From Microbacterium sp. MYb54 (GTDB lineage: Bacteria > Actinomycetota > Actinomycetes > Actinomycetales > Microbacteriaceae), in the NCBI RefSeq assembly GCF_002979515.1, contig NZ_PCPA01000010.1:1-64000 (forward strand): a DNA stretch of 64,000 nucleotides. The letters run 5' to 3'. Below, in pieces: positions 18,857 to 27,636 of this stretch (positions are counted from its first letter, which is position 1; each line of letters begins with the position of its first letter). The translations under genes and the position numbers were made by a program. The notes beneath the pieces are model-generated. The model was not told where the DNA came from. It worked only from the letters and a program-made list of their open reading frames with translations, and searched no databases.

Positions 18857-19588
18857 TCAGTCCGGCGTGAGGTCGTCGAGCACGTACACGTAGAGGTCGC
18901 CGACGATCTCTGCCCCCTCATGAGCCGCTTCGTCGTCGACCGCTTCGAGAAGCTCCGCGATCGCATTGCTCACCATCGCTGCATTGCGCTCACGCCCGAG
19001 GTGCGTGAATCCGAGCACGAGGGCGGGGCGCTTGGCGGCGTGCATCGCCTCTAGATACTGATTCCGCGAGAAGGAGGCGAGCTGCTGGAAGAGGTTCCAG
19101 GTCAACCCGGAGGCGACGCGGTGGTCGACGAGCGGCGCGCGCCAGGCCGTGATCGCGTGCTCTGCCGCCACGCGGAACTCCCGGCGCTCGTTCGGGGTTG
19201 CGCGCGCGATGCCCAGGGTCGCCGCCAGAGTGGACAGCCCCGCGCACTCCGCCACGATGGCCGCGAGCCACGCATCCGTCGGGGTCGCCACGACCGACGA
19301 CTTGTGCGCATGCGCCTCGACCAGATGCTGCGCCGTCAGGATCGAGATCGCCTCGCGCACGGTGTTCGGGGCGACATCGAGCTCCTTCGAGAGCTTCGAG
19401 ACCTTCAGCGCCGCGCCCGGCGGCAGGTCGCCGATCTCCATCTTCGTGGTCAGCGCCTCCACCACGGATTCCAGTCGCGTCGGGACGGGTCGGGGAGCGG
19501 CCAGCTCCTTCCGGTCGACGAGATCCAGGATCTCGACCGACATGAACGAGGAAACGCCCGCGCGCGGATCCGAATCGGCGCTACTCAC
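18857..19588 (-). CDS. GntR-family transcription regulator (second of a pair)
   Basis: 243 residues from GTG 19588, chosen because it overlaps the upstream stop as GTGA; an internal ATG at 19543 (MSVEILDLV) would shorten it by 15 residues and has no clear ribosome site. A winged-helix DNA-binding domain (about residues 36-105: 'PPGAALKVSKLSKELDVAPN', 'TVREAISIL') is followed by an all-helical effector-binding domain. Co-translated with the GntR gene before it, which suggests that the two act on related targets. Confidence 0.8.
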   Translation of the reverse strand: MSSADSDPRAGVSSFMSVEILDLVDRKELAAPRPVPTRLESVVEALTTKMEIGDLPPGAALKVSKLSKELDVAPNTVREAISILTAQHLVEAHAHKSSVVATPTDAWLAAIVAECAGLSTLAATLGIARATPNERREFRVAAEHAITAWRAPLVDHRVASGLTWNLFQQLASFSRNQYLEAMHAAKRPALVLGFTHLGRERNAAMVSNAIAELLEAVDDEAAHEGAEIVGDLYVYVLDDLTPD

Positions 19589-20286
19589 TCGGGGAGCCGC
19601 CATTCGCCGGTGAGCGCCGCACGCAACCGCTCGACGGTGGTGATGCGGAAGATCTCGAAGACCGCGTCGCGCGCCGCATCGCCGTCTCGGGCTCGGAGTG
19701 CGCTCCGAAGCGGCTCGACGAGTGCGCGCTGCTGGTCTCCGAGCCACTGCGGTAGCGGCCGATCCTGAACCGAGCGGCTCAGGTGCAGGACGAGATTGCG
19801 ATCGAGGATCTCGGTGACGACCGCGTTGTCGGCCAGCTCGATCACCCCGACCCACAAAGCGAACCAGAGCCGCAGCCCATCGGGCATCCCGCCGCGGGTG
19901 AGGTCGGAGTCCAGGATCGCCTGCACTCTGGCGTCGAGAGAAGCCAGCTGGTCGTCGGTCAGGTTCGGAACCACCTTCGCCGCCGCATACGCGACCAGCG
20001 CCCCGGCGGCCTCGGCTCGATCCGCCTGCGCCTGCAGATCGATGGGAGCCACCCGAGTGAAGCGGTTCGAGCTCATCTCCACCAGGCCCACATCGGCGAG
20101 CCGGATGAGCGCCTCCCTGATCGGTGTGCGGGAGACTCCGTACTCGGCCTGAAGATCCTGATCGCGGATCTCCTCGAGCGGCGCCAGACGCCCCGTCACG
20201 ATCTCCTGCGCCAGGCGGGCATAGACCTGATCACGGATCAACGTGCGCGGACGGGCCTTCGTCGAAGGTTTCGGCTCGTCCGTCAT
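19585..20286 (-). CDS. GntR/FCD-type transcription regulator (first of a pair)
   Basis: 233 residues. Winged helix at about residues 15-80 with the hallmark 'LQAEYGVSRTPIREALIRLADVG', followed by a helical FCD-like ligand domain. FadR/FCD regulators usually repress genes for uptake or breakdown of carboxylic acids and are released by the substrate. No metabolic gene is adjacent, so the target is unknown. The start ATG 20286 lies after a short gap behind the AlkD-like gene. Confidence 0.82.
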   Translation of the reverse strand: MTDEPKPSTKARPRTLIRDQVYARLAQEIVTGRLAPLEEIRDQDLQAEYGVSRTPIREALIRLADVGLVEMSSNRFTRVAPIDLQAQADRAEAAGALVAYAAAKVVPNLTDDQLASLDARVQAILDSDLTRGGMPDGLRLWFALWVGVIELADNAVVTEILDRNLVLHLSRSVQDRPLPQWLGDQQRALVEPLRSALRARDGDAARDAVFEIFRITTVERLRAALTGEWRLPE

Positions 20287-20367
20287 AACGGCCAGACTAG
20301 CCAGCGGCCTTTCGTTTGTCTCGGTTCTGCCGGTGCGGACCGCCGCAAGCGGCAAGGGCCGCACCGA

Positions 20368-21156
20368 TCACCGTCCGGGAGTGCGAACGAGAGAGCGCCG
20401 CGCGCGCTTCACTATGTAGGCCGTTGCCGCGGCGTCGCTTTCCCCGGCCCATCGGTCGCAGAGCTCGACGGCCCAGTCAGGGCGGGTCTTCGCGGCGTCG
20501 TTGATCCAGTTGGCGACGGAGTCCTGCACCGAGCGAGAGGGGTCGGCACGCAGCGGATACAGGATCGCTTCGCCGCGTTCCGGATGCTCCTTGAGTGCGC
20601 CGATATGCGCTGCCCACACGCCTCGTGGCCGCAGCGCTTCGCTGGCGAACCGGCGCACACGCTCAGACGGATCACTCGTCCATCCGGTGAGGATGTCGAT
20701 GCTGGCTCCGAGATCGGTCACGAGCACCGGACGAGCCGCCATCCATACCCACTCGCGAACGGCGAAGTGCTCGTCATCGGCGAACCGCCGGAGTCGATCG
20801 AGCAGCACGGGCGGGGCGCTAGGACGCGCGGCGATGAGGAAGCACGCCCACCCGCGCACGGTGTCGGAGGGATGGCCGGCAACGTACTCGAGCTCGGCGG
20901 AATCGAGTCGGGTTGCCAGGGCGGCTCCGATGCGCGCCATCCGCTTGAGGATGCCCAGCTGCTGCGCCTCGGCGGCTTCGGCGAGCAACGCGTCGTCTGC
21001 GTCGGGGAACACTGTGCGGAGCAGGATCGTGTGGTCGATGGCGAGGGCTTCGGTGAGCGTGCGCGACGATGCGGTGCCCGTGTTGAGCGCCCCCAGGTGC
21101 GCCGCGTCGATGTCGGCCAGAGTGCGTGCGCCTCGTCCGCTCGCCTGGCTACTCAC
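20368..21156 (-). CDS. AlkD-like HEAT-repeat protein
   Basis: 262 residues from GTG 21156, which overlaps the marR-like gene by eight bases. It is built of repeated helical pairs (e.g. 'VRGWACFLIAARPSAPPVLLDRLRRFADD', split over residues about 120-150; 'VRRFASEALRPRGVW'), the HEAT/Armadillo type found in DNA alkylation repair proteins (AlkC/AlkD). These grip damaged DNA and excise alkylated bases. Tight coupling to a MarR regulator suggests stress-inducible expression. A general HEAT-repeat protein without repair activity cannot be excluded. Confidence 0.7.
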   Translation of the reverse strand: MSSQASGRGARTLADIDAAHLGALNTGTASSRTLTEALAIDHTILLRTVFPDADDALLAEAAEAQQLGILKRMARIGAALATRLDSAELEYVAGHPSDTVRGWACFLIAARPSAPPVLLDRLRRFADDEHFAVREWVWMAARPVLVTDLGASIDILTGWTSDPSERVRRFASEALRPRGVWAAHIGALKEHPERGEAILYPLRADPSRSVQDSVANWINDAAKTRPDWAVELCDRWAGESDAAATAYIVKRARRSLVRTPGR

Positions 21157-21625
21157 CGGCGAGGTTCTGCTGCAAGGCGGCCAGGACGAGCGCTGCGCCG
21201 TCGCGCTCCACAGCGCTGATCCCGACTCCGAGCTGTCGCAGCCAGCCTGCATAGACGGGCACCAGCTCGGCGATGAGCTGCTCGCCCGCACGGGTCGCGA
21301 GGAGCGTGTGCGTGCGCCGGTCGGTCAAATGAGGGCGGCGCTCGATCAGCCCGTCACGCTCGAGCCGATCCAGGAGCCCGGTGACCGTCGCGGAGGTCAC
21401 GGCAAGCCGAGTCGCGAGCAGCCGCGGCGTGATCCCCGACTCGGCGGAGACTGCCAGGAGCGCAGCCATCCGGCCCTCGGAGAGATCGTGTCGGGCGAGC
21501 ATCTCCGCGCACGCGGCGTCGATCCGGCGCGCGGTCGTCAGCACCGTCATCACCAATCGTGCGGCATCGTCGTCGCCGAGCCGCGACAGCAGAAGCTCTT
21601 GCTTGATCCCCACCGCATTCGTCAT
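21149..21625 (-). CDS. MarR-family transcription regulator
   Basis: 158 residues. The winged-helix core is 'ITPRLLATRLAVTSATVTGLLDRLERDGLIERRPHLTD' (described over residues about 62-100), with the conserved wing D-R-R (TDRRTHTLL). Flanking helices form the dimer domain. MarR proteins are small repressors, usually relieved by phenolics, oxidants or drugs. It heads a two-gene unit with the AlkD-like gene and probably represses its own promoter; a partial dyad (CTAGGCGGCTAA, 21639-21650) lies just upstream. Confidence 0.88.
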   Translation of the reverse strand: MTNAVGIKQELLLSRLGDDDAARLVMTVLTTARRIDAACAEMLARHDLSEGRMAALLAVSAESGITPRLLATRLAVTSATVTGLLDRLERDGLIERRPHLTDRRTHTLLATRAGEQLIAELVPVYAGWLRQLGVGISAVERDGAALVLAALQQNLAGE

Positions 21626-21635
21626 CGATCAGAGA

Positions 21636-21650
21636 TTACTAGGCGGCTAA
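21636..21650 (-). promoter_or_regulatory. Possible MarR operator
   Basis: On the minus strand the sequence TTAGCCGCCTAGTAA ends 10 bases before the start codon; TTAG/CTAG ends form an imperfect dyad of the size MarR dimers bind. Position suggests autoregulation. Confidence 0.35.
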
Positions 21651-21794
21651 CGATATTGGCAAAGCGCATCCTGAATGTCGCGTTCCGGAGGAGGTGTCGA
21701 TTTCGGGGATTCCCGTTCGACGTCATGATGAGAGGGTCTCGACACCCTCACGGAAGACGAACTGGTCGAAGGATGGGGCGTGACCCGCTGATGG

Positions 21795-22970
21795 TCACCC
21801 GAGCTGGTAGACGTTCTCCGGCGTGAGGAGCTCGGTCACCGGCGTGAGCAGGTTCGGTCCGAGGTCGGACTCGCCGTCGACGTCGGAGTTCACGAACGCG
21901 ACGAGCGTCATCTCCTTCTCGGGGAGATAGATCGTCACCGTCTTGTACCCGGGGAGTCCGCCATTGTGGCCGATCCACCCGTCGAGCCGGAAGAGTCCGA
22001 GCCCGTAGCCGGAGTCCTGGTCCTCAGGCGAGAGCGGCGTCACCGCCAAGCGCTCCTTCTGAAGCTCCGGCGACAGCAGCTCGCCCGTCGCGAGGGCGGG
22101 AACCCACACCTTCAGGTCATCCAGATCGGAGATCATCGCCCCGGCGGCCCATCCCCACGAAGGGTTCCAGTCCGTCGCAACAGCTTTCGAGCCGTCGATC
22201 GTCTGCTTCGTGTACCCCTGGGCATGCGGTTCCGGGAACTCGGCGGCTTCAGGGAGGAACGTGTGGTCGAGGCCGAGCGGCTCCGTCACCTCGACTCGAA
22301 GCACCTCGGACAGAGGCGCACCGGTGATCTTCTCGATCGCGAGGCCGATCAGGATCGTGTTGGAATTCGAGTACTCCACCACGGTGCCGGGCTCGTCGTG
22401 CAGCGGCTTGTCCTTGATGCCCTCGATCAGGCTCTGCGGTGTCAGCGTCGCCAGCGGATCGGCCAGGTAGGCGCTCTGCCAATCGGTGTCGTTCGTGTAG
22501 TCCGGGATACCCGAGGTCATGCCGGCGAGGTTGCGCAGCGTGATCCTGTCGCCCTCGGCGATGCCGTCGACGTACTTCGAGATCGGGTCGTCGAGCGACA
22601 CCTCGCCATCGTCCACGAGGCGAAGCAGCGCCGTCACGACGAAGGTCTTGGTGACGCTGCCGATGCGGTGGTTCAGCGCGGGGGTCATCTCGGTCTTCTT
22701 CTCGACATCGGCGAGACCGGCCGACGAGACGTACTCGCCGTCCGGACTCCAGATGGCGAGCGTCACGCCCGGCATATCGTGTTCGGTGATCGCGTCGTCG
22801 AGGATCCGGTCGAGCTTCTTCACCGTCTCGGCGTCGAACGATCCGGAACTCGTGGAAGACGTCGCGGAGGGGGCGGGCGAAGCACACGCGGCGAGCGCGA
22901 GAGCCGAGGTGCTGAGCCCGACGGCGGCGAGAGCGAGAGCGAAGCGAGGGCTGGGGGTGCGTGAGGTCAC
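21795..22970 (-). CDS. Lipoprotein serine hydrolase (beta-lactamase / D,D-peptidase fold)
   Basis: 391 residues from GTG 22970, which has GAAGGCG upstream and gives a proper lipoprotein signal: VTSRTPSPRF, hydrophobic core, lipobox ALAAC. The class C beta-lactamase fold is shown by SVTK (nucleophile Ser and Lys), YSN (Tyr motif: EYSNSN) and HNG near the C-terminus. Members are D-alanyl-D-alanine carboxypeptidases, esterases or beta-lactamases; here an exported, membrane-anchored peptidase or esterase is likely. The exact substrate is not predictable. It appears to be a single gene. Confidence 0.88.
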   Translation of the reverse strand: MTSRTPSPRFALALAAVGLSTSALALAACASPAPSATSSTSSGSFDAETVKKLDRILDDAITEHDMPGVTLAIWSPDGEYVSSAGLADVEKKTEMTPALNHRIGSVTKTFVVTALLRLVDDGEVSLDDPISKYVDGIAEGDRITLRNLAGMTSGIPDYTNDTDWQSAYLADPLATLTPQSLIEGIKDKPLHDEPGTVVEYSNSNTILIGLAIEKITGAPLSEVLRVEVTEPLGLDHTFLPEAAEFPEPHAQGYTKQTIDGSKAVATDWNPSWGWAAGAMISDLDDLKVWVPALATGELLSPELQKERLAVTPLSPEDQDSGYGLGLFRLDGWIGHNGGLPGYKTVTIYLPEKEMTLVAFVNSDVDGESDLGPNLLTPVTELLTPENVYQLG

Positions 22971-23198
22971 GAGACGCCTTCTATGGGGGAGAGGGTGGAC
23001 TCTCATCGTCTCGGGGGTGGATGCTCGCCACATCGGCCACGGGTAGGGGCGAGGTGATACCGCGGATGGACGTTTCACGACCCGTTCGGCGGCGCATCGT
23101 GCTGAGGGATGAACATCGCTTGGTGACAGGAGGAAGCCACGGCTCGCGACCCTCGGATCGCCCCGGGTCGTGCGTTCTTGCTGCCATGAACGTTGCTT

Positions 23199-24929
23199 TC
23201 ACGCAGGGACGTGTTGCTGCGTGCGCAGTGTCCGGTAGAGCTCGCATCTGTCGAGGAGCTCATCGTGTGCGCCGACGTCCACGATGCGGCCATGCTCCAT
23301 GACGATGATCTTGTCGAAGTCGCGCACCTCCGCCAAACGATGGGAGGCCATGACGATGGTCTTCGACCCTGCACGCTCCCGCAGTAGCGACGACAGTCGC
23401 TCGGCGGAGATGGCGTCGAGGCTCGATGTCGGTTCGTCGAGGAGCAGCATCCCGCGGTCGGAGAGCAGCGCTCGGGCAACACCCAGCCGCTGCCGTTCGC
23501 CCCCTGAGAGGTTGCTTCCGGACACTGCCACAGGTCGGTCGAGGACATCACCGCCCATGCTGTCGAACAGCCCCACGTCCCCCAACGCCCGCAAGAGCGC
23601 GTGATCCGGAAGCCCGCGCCGCTCGATGTCGAGATTGTCTCGAACGGTTCCTCCGACCGGCGGCGAGTTCTGCGGCACCCACGCCATATGAGCTCGATAG
23701 TCGCCGAGCGAGCTGTCATGAGCCGGTACTCCACACATTCGTATGGTGCCACTGCTGGGTTCGTGGAACCTCTCGAGAAGAGCGAATACGGTGGACTTCC
23801 CAGACCCGGACGGGCCCACGAGAGCGACGTGCTCACCTTCCCGGATAGTGATGTCGAGCGGCCCGATGCGAGTAGCTGGCCCGGCCGACGCCTGCGGGTA
23901 CTCGAAAGTGACGTTCTCGAGTTCGATGAGAGTCTCGCCGCCACGCCTGACATCGGTGTGATCGCCGCCCGACAGGAGATCGCTCTCCTGCGGCGCAGAG
24001 ACAATCTCATCGACACGGTCTATCGCCGCAAGTCCCGTCTGGATGCTCACAAACGTCGAACCGACCTGAGAGACCGGTCCGACCATCATCATCAGGTACA
24101 TCATGAACGCGATCAGCCCTCCGAGCGACAGGCTCCCCTCAGCCACTCGGACGCCACCCAGAGCAAGCGTGATGATGAGGAGTGCTTGGGTGGCGAGGGT
24201 CATGACTGGTTGCATGTATGCGCCCAACCTCGCCACCTTGATGGCGTTCGCCCTAACCTCGCCGGCGTCGGCTGCGACGAGGGAAAGCTGCTGTCCACTC
24301 ACTCCGTAGGCTCGGATCAGCGGCAGCGCAGTCAGCGTGCGTTCGAAGCTGCCTGCCAGCGTCGCGGTGGCCGCCTGAGTTCTCCCGGACGCCGAGCGCA
24401 CCAGCCGCCCCATGACGGTGGACAGCACCGTGGCAACAACGGTGATCACCAGCGACAAGGCGAACAGAATCGGGTCGATCGTGGCCATGAGGACGGCCGC
24501 GACCGCGAAGGTGACGACCGCAGCGAGGAGCTTGAATACACCCGTCGTCAGAACGGATGATGATGCGGCCGTGTCGGAGATCATCCGGGAGAGAAACTCA
24601 CCCTGCGGCACCCGTTGCAAGTGACTCATTGGCAACGACAGGATGCGTGCCGACACGCGTGTCCGCAGTTCGAGGATGAGATCGTGTGCCGTGCGAGCAA
24701 GAGCATACGACTCCACTCCGGCGAGCAGCGCCTGAGCGACAACCACCGCAGTCAGGATCAGCACCGCAGGAAGCGGGACCGATCCAGAAGTCAAGGCATC
24801 GAACATCCTCTGCAGCAGCAGCGGTTGGGCAAGACCCAGCGCTGCCCCGAAGAGGGACAACGCCACAAGTCCGCCGAGCCGCCAACGATGGCGGCGGATG
24901 AAGGCTCGGAGGGTGCTGCTTCGGATCAT
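23199..24929 (-). CDS. ABC exporter (fused TMD-NBD) of the lanthipeptide cluster
   Basis: 576 residues from ATG 24929, overlapping the FtsX-type gene as ATGA. Six transmembrane helices (about 1-310) precede a nucleotide-binding domain with Walker A GPSGSGKST, signature LSGGERQRLGVARAL, Walker B MLLLDEPTSSLDA and the H-loop MASHRLAE. This is the homodimer-type exporter (LanT-like without the C39 peptidase domain, as usual for class III). The position at the end of the synthetase-precursor-transporter operon indicates export of the modified peptide, as RamA/RamB do for SapB; here only one such half is present. Confidence 0.9.
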   Translation of the reverse strand: MIRSSTLRAFIRRHRWRLGGLVALSLFGAALGLAQPLLLQRMFDALTSGSVPLPAVLILTAVVVAQALLAGVESYALARTAHDLILELRTRVSARILSLPMSHLQRVPQGEFLSRMISDTAASSSVLTTGVFKLLAAVVTFAVAAVLMATIDPILFALSLVITVVATVLSTVMGRLVRSASGRTQAATATLAGSFERTLTALPLIRAYGVSGQQLSLVAADAGEVRANAIKVARLGAYMQPVMTLATQALLIITLALGGVRVAEGSLSLGGLIAFMMYLMMMVGPVSQVGSTFVSIQTGLAAIDRVDEIVSAPQESDLLSGGDHTDVRRGGETLIELENVTFEYPQASAGPATRIGPLDITIREGEHVALVGPSGSGKSTVFALLERFHEPSSGTIRMCGVPAHDSSLGDYRAHMAWVPQNSPPVGGTVRDNLDIERRGLPDHALLRALGDVGLFDSMGGDVLDRPVAVSGSNLSGGERQRLGVARALLSDRGMLLLDEPTSSLDAISAERLSSLLRERAGSKTIVMASHRLAEVRDFDKIIVMEHGRIVDVGAHDELLDRCELYRTLRTQQHVPA

Positions 24930-26854
24930 CGCTGGGCGTTCCTGGTCGCGACCACTGCGGCGATGACAATGGTGACGGTGAAGAGGCATCCCATGCCCAA
25001 GAACGTGATCACGATGTCGCCCCACGGAATGGCCCCGATCGCGGTAGCCATCTTCGCCGGGTCTTGCGCAAGGTACCGCCATGCGATGAAGGCAAACGCG
25101 CCAGCAAGCAGCACACCGCTGGACACGATGAGAACGAGGGCTTCTGAGAGCAGTGTGCCTATCGTTCGAGCGCGGGATATCCCGAGCAGGCTCAGGAGTC
25201 GGAACTCGCCCCGCCGATTCATGACGGACGCGGTGAGGCCTTGGATCATGGCGACGATGGCGAGACCATAGATGGTGCCGAACAAGGCGATGTTGCCGGT
25301 GGCGGCGTTGCTCTGGCGAAGCTCGACACGCGTCTGGATGAACTCGTCTTTCGTCATCGTCGGGGCGAGGTCGTCGACGCGCGCGGTGATGTCGGAGACG
25401 GCGGCGGAGTCCGCGCTCACGAACACACGGATGTCCCACACCTCCGGGTCCAGGGTCTGCAGCATCCCCCAGTCGACGAGGAGCCCGGTGTATATCCGGG
25501 AGGTGATGACGGCCGTCACGGTGAGGGTGGCCGTCTCCCCGTTAGGCGCTTCCACCGTGACCGTGTCGCCGACTGTGTCGCTCTCGCGTGTGGAGACGAC
25601 GCCTGTGTCCCCGGCGTCAGCGAAATCACCCGACTTCACTTCGGTCTCGAAGACGTTCTGGTAGGCGTCGAGATCTACGAAGTTGAAGACCGTGAGGAAG
25701 GTTCCGTCCGCGCGCCCCTGTTCGATGAGCCTGGTTGTTGCTGCGGAACGCATCACCGCGTCCACGCCCTGCATACTCCCGATGTCGCCGGTGACCGTGT
25801 CGGCATCCTTGACGGTCGACGGCTCGACGATGAGGTCGGCATCGAGTTTGGATTCGTAGTCAGCCTGCATGATGGCTTGGTCGGGCCCCGCACCGATGGC
25901 GAACCCACCCATGACGCCCATCAAGATGAGCAGCGGGAGGACGTTGGAGGCGAACCGTCGCGAGTCGCGGGAGGCGCGCTGCGCGACGAGGACACCGGAG
26001 CCGCCGATCAGGGGCCTGAGGAGCCAGCCCAACGCTCGCGCGACCACCGGAACGAGAACAGGAGCGAGCGCGCCGAGGGGGAAGATGATCAGCAGCGGGA
26101 CGATGATGGAGGCGACAGGGTTCTCGCTCCCGGTGTCCGGCATGAAGATGAGGAATGCGGCGAGCCCAATGACAGATGCGGCCGCGATGACGATACGAAT
26201 CGCGCTCATCTTCTTGCCCTGTGTGCCCGTCGCAGACGCCTCGAGGGCCGCGAGAACATCGTTGGTCTGCTTGGAGCGAAGGCTCAACCAGGCGGCGACC
26301 ATGGAGCAGAGGATCATCCCTGCCGCGACCAGGCTCAGTGTGAGGATCGGGAAGCCGAAGTCCACCCGCAGGGTCTTCCCGAACACGCCCACGGCCTGGA
26401 GCAGGAGGTAGAAGGGGTGGGCGAGCAGGCCACCGACGAGGACACTCGGAATCACGACCAACGTGGCGAAGACGAACGCTTCACCAGTCACCATCACCCG
26501 AATGCGCAACACGCTCGCTCCTGCGAGCCGAAGCTGGCCGAGTTCTCTGCGCCGCAAGGCGAGCATGTTCCGAAAGCCCAAGTAGACCAGCACGAGTGCG
26601 ATGACCACCGTGGTGAAGCACATGACCTGCAGGATGCCCTGCGATGCGCTGACAGCAGCCCGTACGACGCGTGCATCGAACTCCGACATCGAGTCGATCT
26701 GGACCGCCTGCCCGCTGGCAAGGCCGGTGAATAGGACCATCTCCGCAGTCGCGACGACCGTGGCGATACTGAGAAGGATGGCGACCCCGACATATGCCGT
26801 TCGATGACGACGCACGAACGCCAGAGAGACGGGCAGCTGCTGAGCCACAGTCAT
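24926..26854 (-). CDS. FtsX-like (MacB-type) permease of the lanthipeptide cluster
   Basis: 642 residues with about ten transmembrane helices: one near the N-terminus, three around 70-190, others around 220-300 and a C-terminal group of three. A large extracytoplasmic domain (about 330-500, 'SKLDADLIVEPSTVKD' onward) separates the two halves, as in FtsX/LolC/MacB permeases. It partners the ATPase encoded just before it (overlap ATGA, 26851-26854) and overlaps the exporter gene after it. Such pairs expel antimicrobial peptides from the membrane, so immunity or release of the lanthipeptide is likely. Confidence 0.88.
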   Translation of the reverse strand: MTVAQQLPVSLAFVRRHRTAYVGVAILLSIATVVATAEMVLFTGLASGQAVQIDSMSEFDARVVRAAVSASQGILQVMCFTTVVIALVLVYLGFRNMLALRRRELGQLRLAGASVLRIRVMVTGEAFVFATLVVIPSVLVGGLLAHPFYLLLQAVGVFGKTLRVDFGFPILTLSLVAAGMILCSMVAAWLSLRSKQTNDVLAALEASATGTQGKKMSAIRIVIAAASVIGLAAFLIFMPDTGSENPVASIIVPLLIIFPLGALAPVLVPVVARALGWLLRPLIGGSGVLVAQRASRDSRRFASNVLPLLILMGVMGGFAIGAGPDQAIMQADYESKLDADLIVEPSTVKDADTVTGDIGSMQGVDAVMRSAATTRLIEQGRADGTFLTVFNFVDLDAYQNVFETEVKSGDFADAGDTGVVSTRESDTVGDTVTVEAPNGETATLTVTAVITSRIYTGLLVDWGMLQTLDPEVWDIRVFVSADSAAVSDITARVDDLAPTMTKDEFIQTRVELRQSNAATGNIALFGTIYGLAIVAMIQGLTASVMNRRGEFRLLSLLGISRARTIGTLLSEALVLIVSSGVLLAGAFAFIAWRYLAQDPAKMATAIGAIPWGDIVITFLGMGCLFTVTIVIAAVVATRNAQR

Positions 26855-27573
26855 CGCGCGGCGCTCTCCAGCCCCGTCATACGAGAGCTGACAGCCTCCG
26901 CAGTCGGGGCATCCATCGTGTCCACGAGGCGCCCGTCGACAAGGAACAGGACCCGGTCGGCGTATGCCGCGATCTGGGGATCATGAGTGACCATGACAAC
27001 CGCAGTGCCGACGTCCCGGAACTGACGGAGCTGATCCATCACCAGGAAACCGCTCTTACGGTCCAGCGCTCCGGTCGGTTCATCGGCGAAGATCACGCGC
27101 CTGGTCTGAGCGAGGGCACGTGCGATGGCCACGCGTTGCTGCTGCCCACCGGAAAGCTCTGCCGGGTACGACTTGACCTTCTCAGAGAGCCCGACGTTGG
27201 CCAGGGCATTCACGGCCTGCTCACGCGGTATCGCCGCTCCCCCGAAGAGGGAGGGCAGTGTGACGTTCTGCAGCGCTGTCAGAGCATCGATGAGATTGAA
27301 GCTCTGAAAAATGAACCCGAACTCGTCACGTCGGAGAAGATCGAGCTGACGTTGCTTCGCGGTGGTCAGTTCCGTGGCATCGAAGGTGACGGATCCCGCT
27401 GACGCGCGGATGAGACCGGCGAGACAGTAGAGGAGGGTGGACTTCCCGGAGCCGGACGGGCCCATGATGGCGGTGAACGAACCAGGCTCGAATGCGCAGC
27501 TGACACCGTCAAGCGCGAGGGTTTCCACCCGCCCGTTCGAAAACGTGTGCCCGAGTGCGGTTGCTGTGAGCAT
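26851..27573 (-). CDS. ABC ATPase partner of the FtsX-like permease
   Basis: 240 residues from ATG 27573 with GAAAGGG upstream. Walker A GPSGSGKST, Q-loop FQSFNLIDALTALQNV, signature LSGGQQQRVAIARAL, Walker B RVIFADEPTGALD and H-loop VMVTHDP identify a LolD/MacB-type ATPase (the Q-loop text and TGALD are characteristic). It energises the FtsX-like permease with which it overlaps. It follows the precursor gene after 63 bases, within the same transcription unit. Confidence 0.93.
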   Translation of the reverse strand: MLTATALGHTFSNGRVETLALDGVSCAFEPGSFTAIMGPSGSGKSTLLYCLAGLIRASAGSVTFDATELTTAKQRQLDLLRRDEFGFIFQSFNLIDALTALQNVTLPSLFGGAAIPREQAVNALANVGLSEKVKSYPAELSGGQQQRVAIARALAQTRRVIFADEPTGALDRKSGFLVMDQLRQFRDVGTAVVMVTHDPQIAAYADRVLFLVDGRLVDTMDAPTAEAVSSRMTGLESAAR

Positions 27574-27636
27574 GTGCTGCCCTTTCGTAGAAGAAGCGTG
27601 GGACGCGCGTCGCCGCGCGCCCCACACGTCCGTGTA

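Noticed and set aside
21732..21749. Hairpin GAGGGT-N6-ACCCTC as the terminator of the serine hydrolase
   Set aside because: Stem of only six base pairs, no T-tract, 45 bases after the stop; too weak to list as a feature.
22981..23247. Small frame (MAARTHDPGRSEG...) between the ABC exporter and the serine hydrolase
   Set aside because: No SD and Arg/Pro-rich low-complexity content; no coupling to neighbours.
23199..24929. Longer start (to 25439) for the ABC exporter
   Set aside because: The upstream part is the out-of-frame shadow of the FtsX-like gene; ATG 24929 overlaps its stop as ATGA and gives a standard length.
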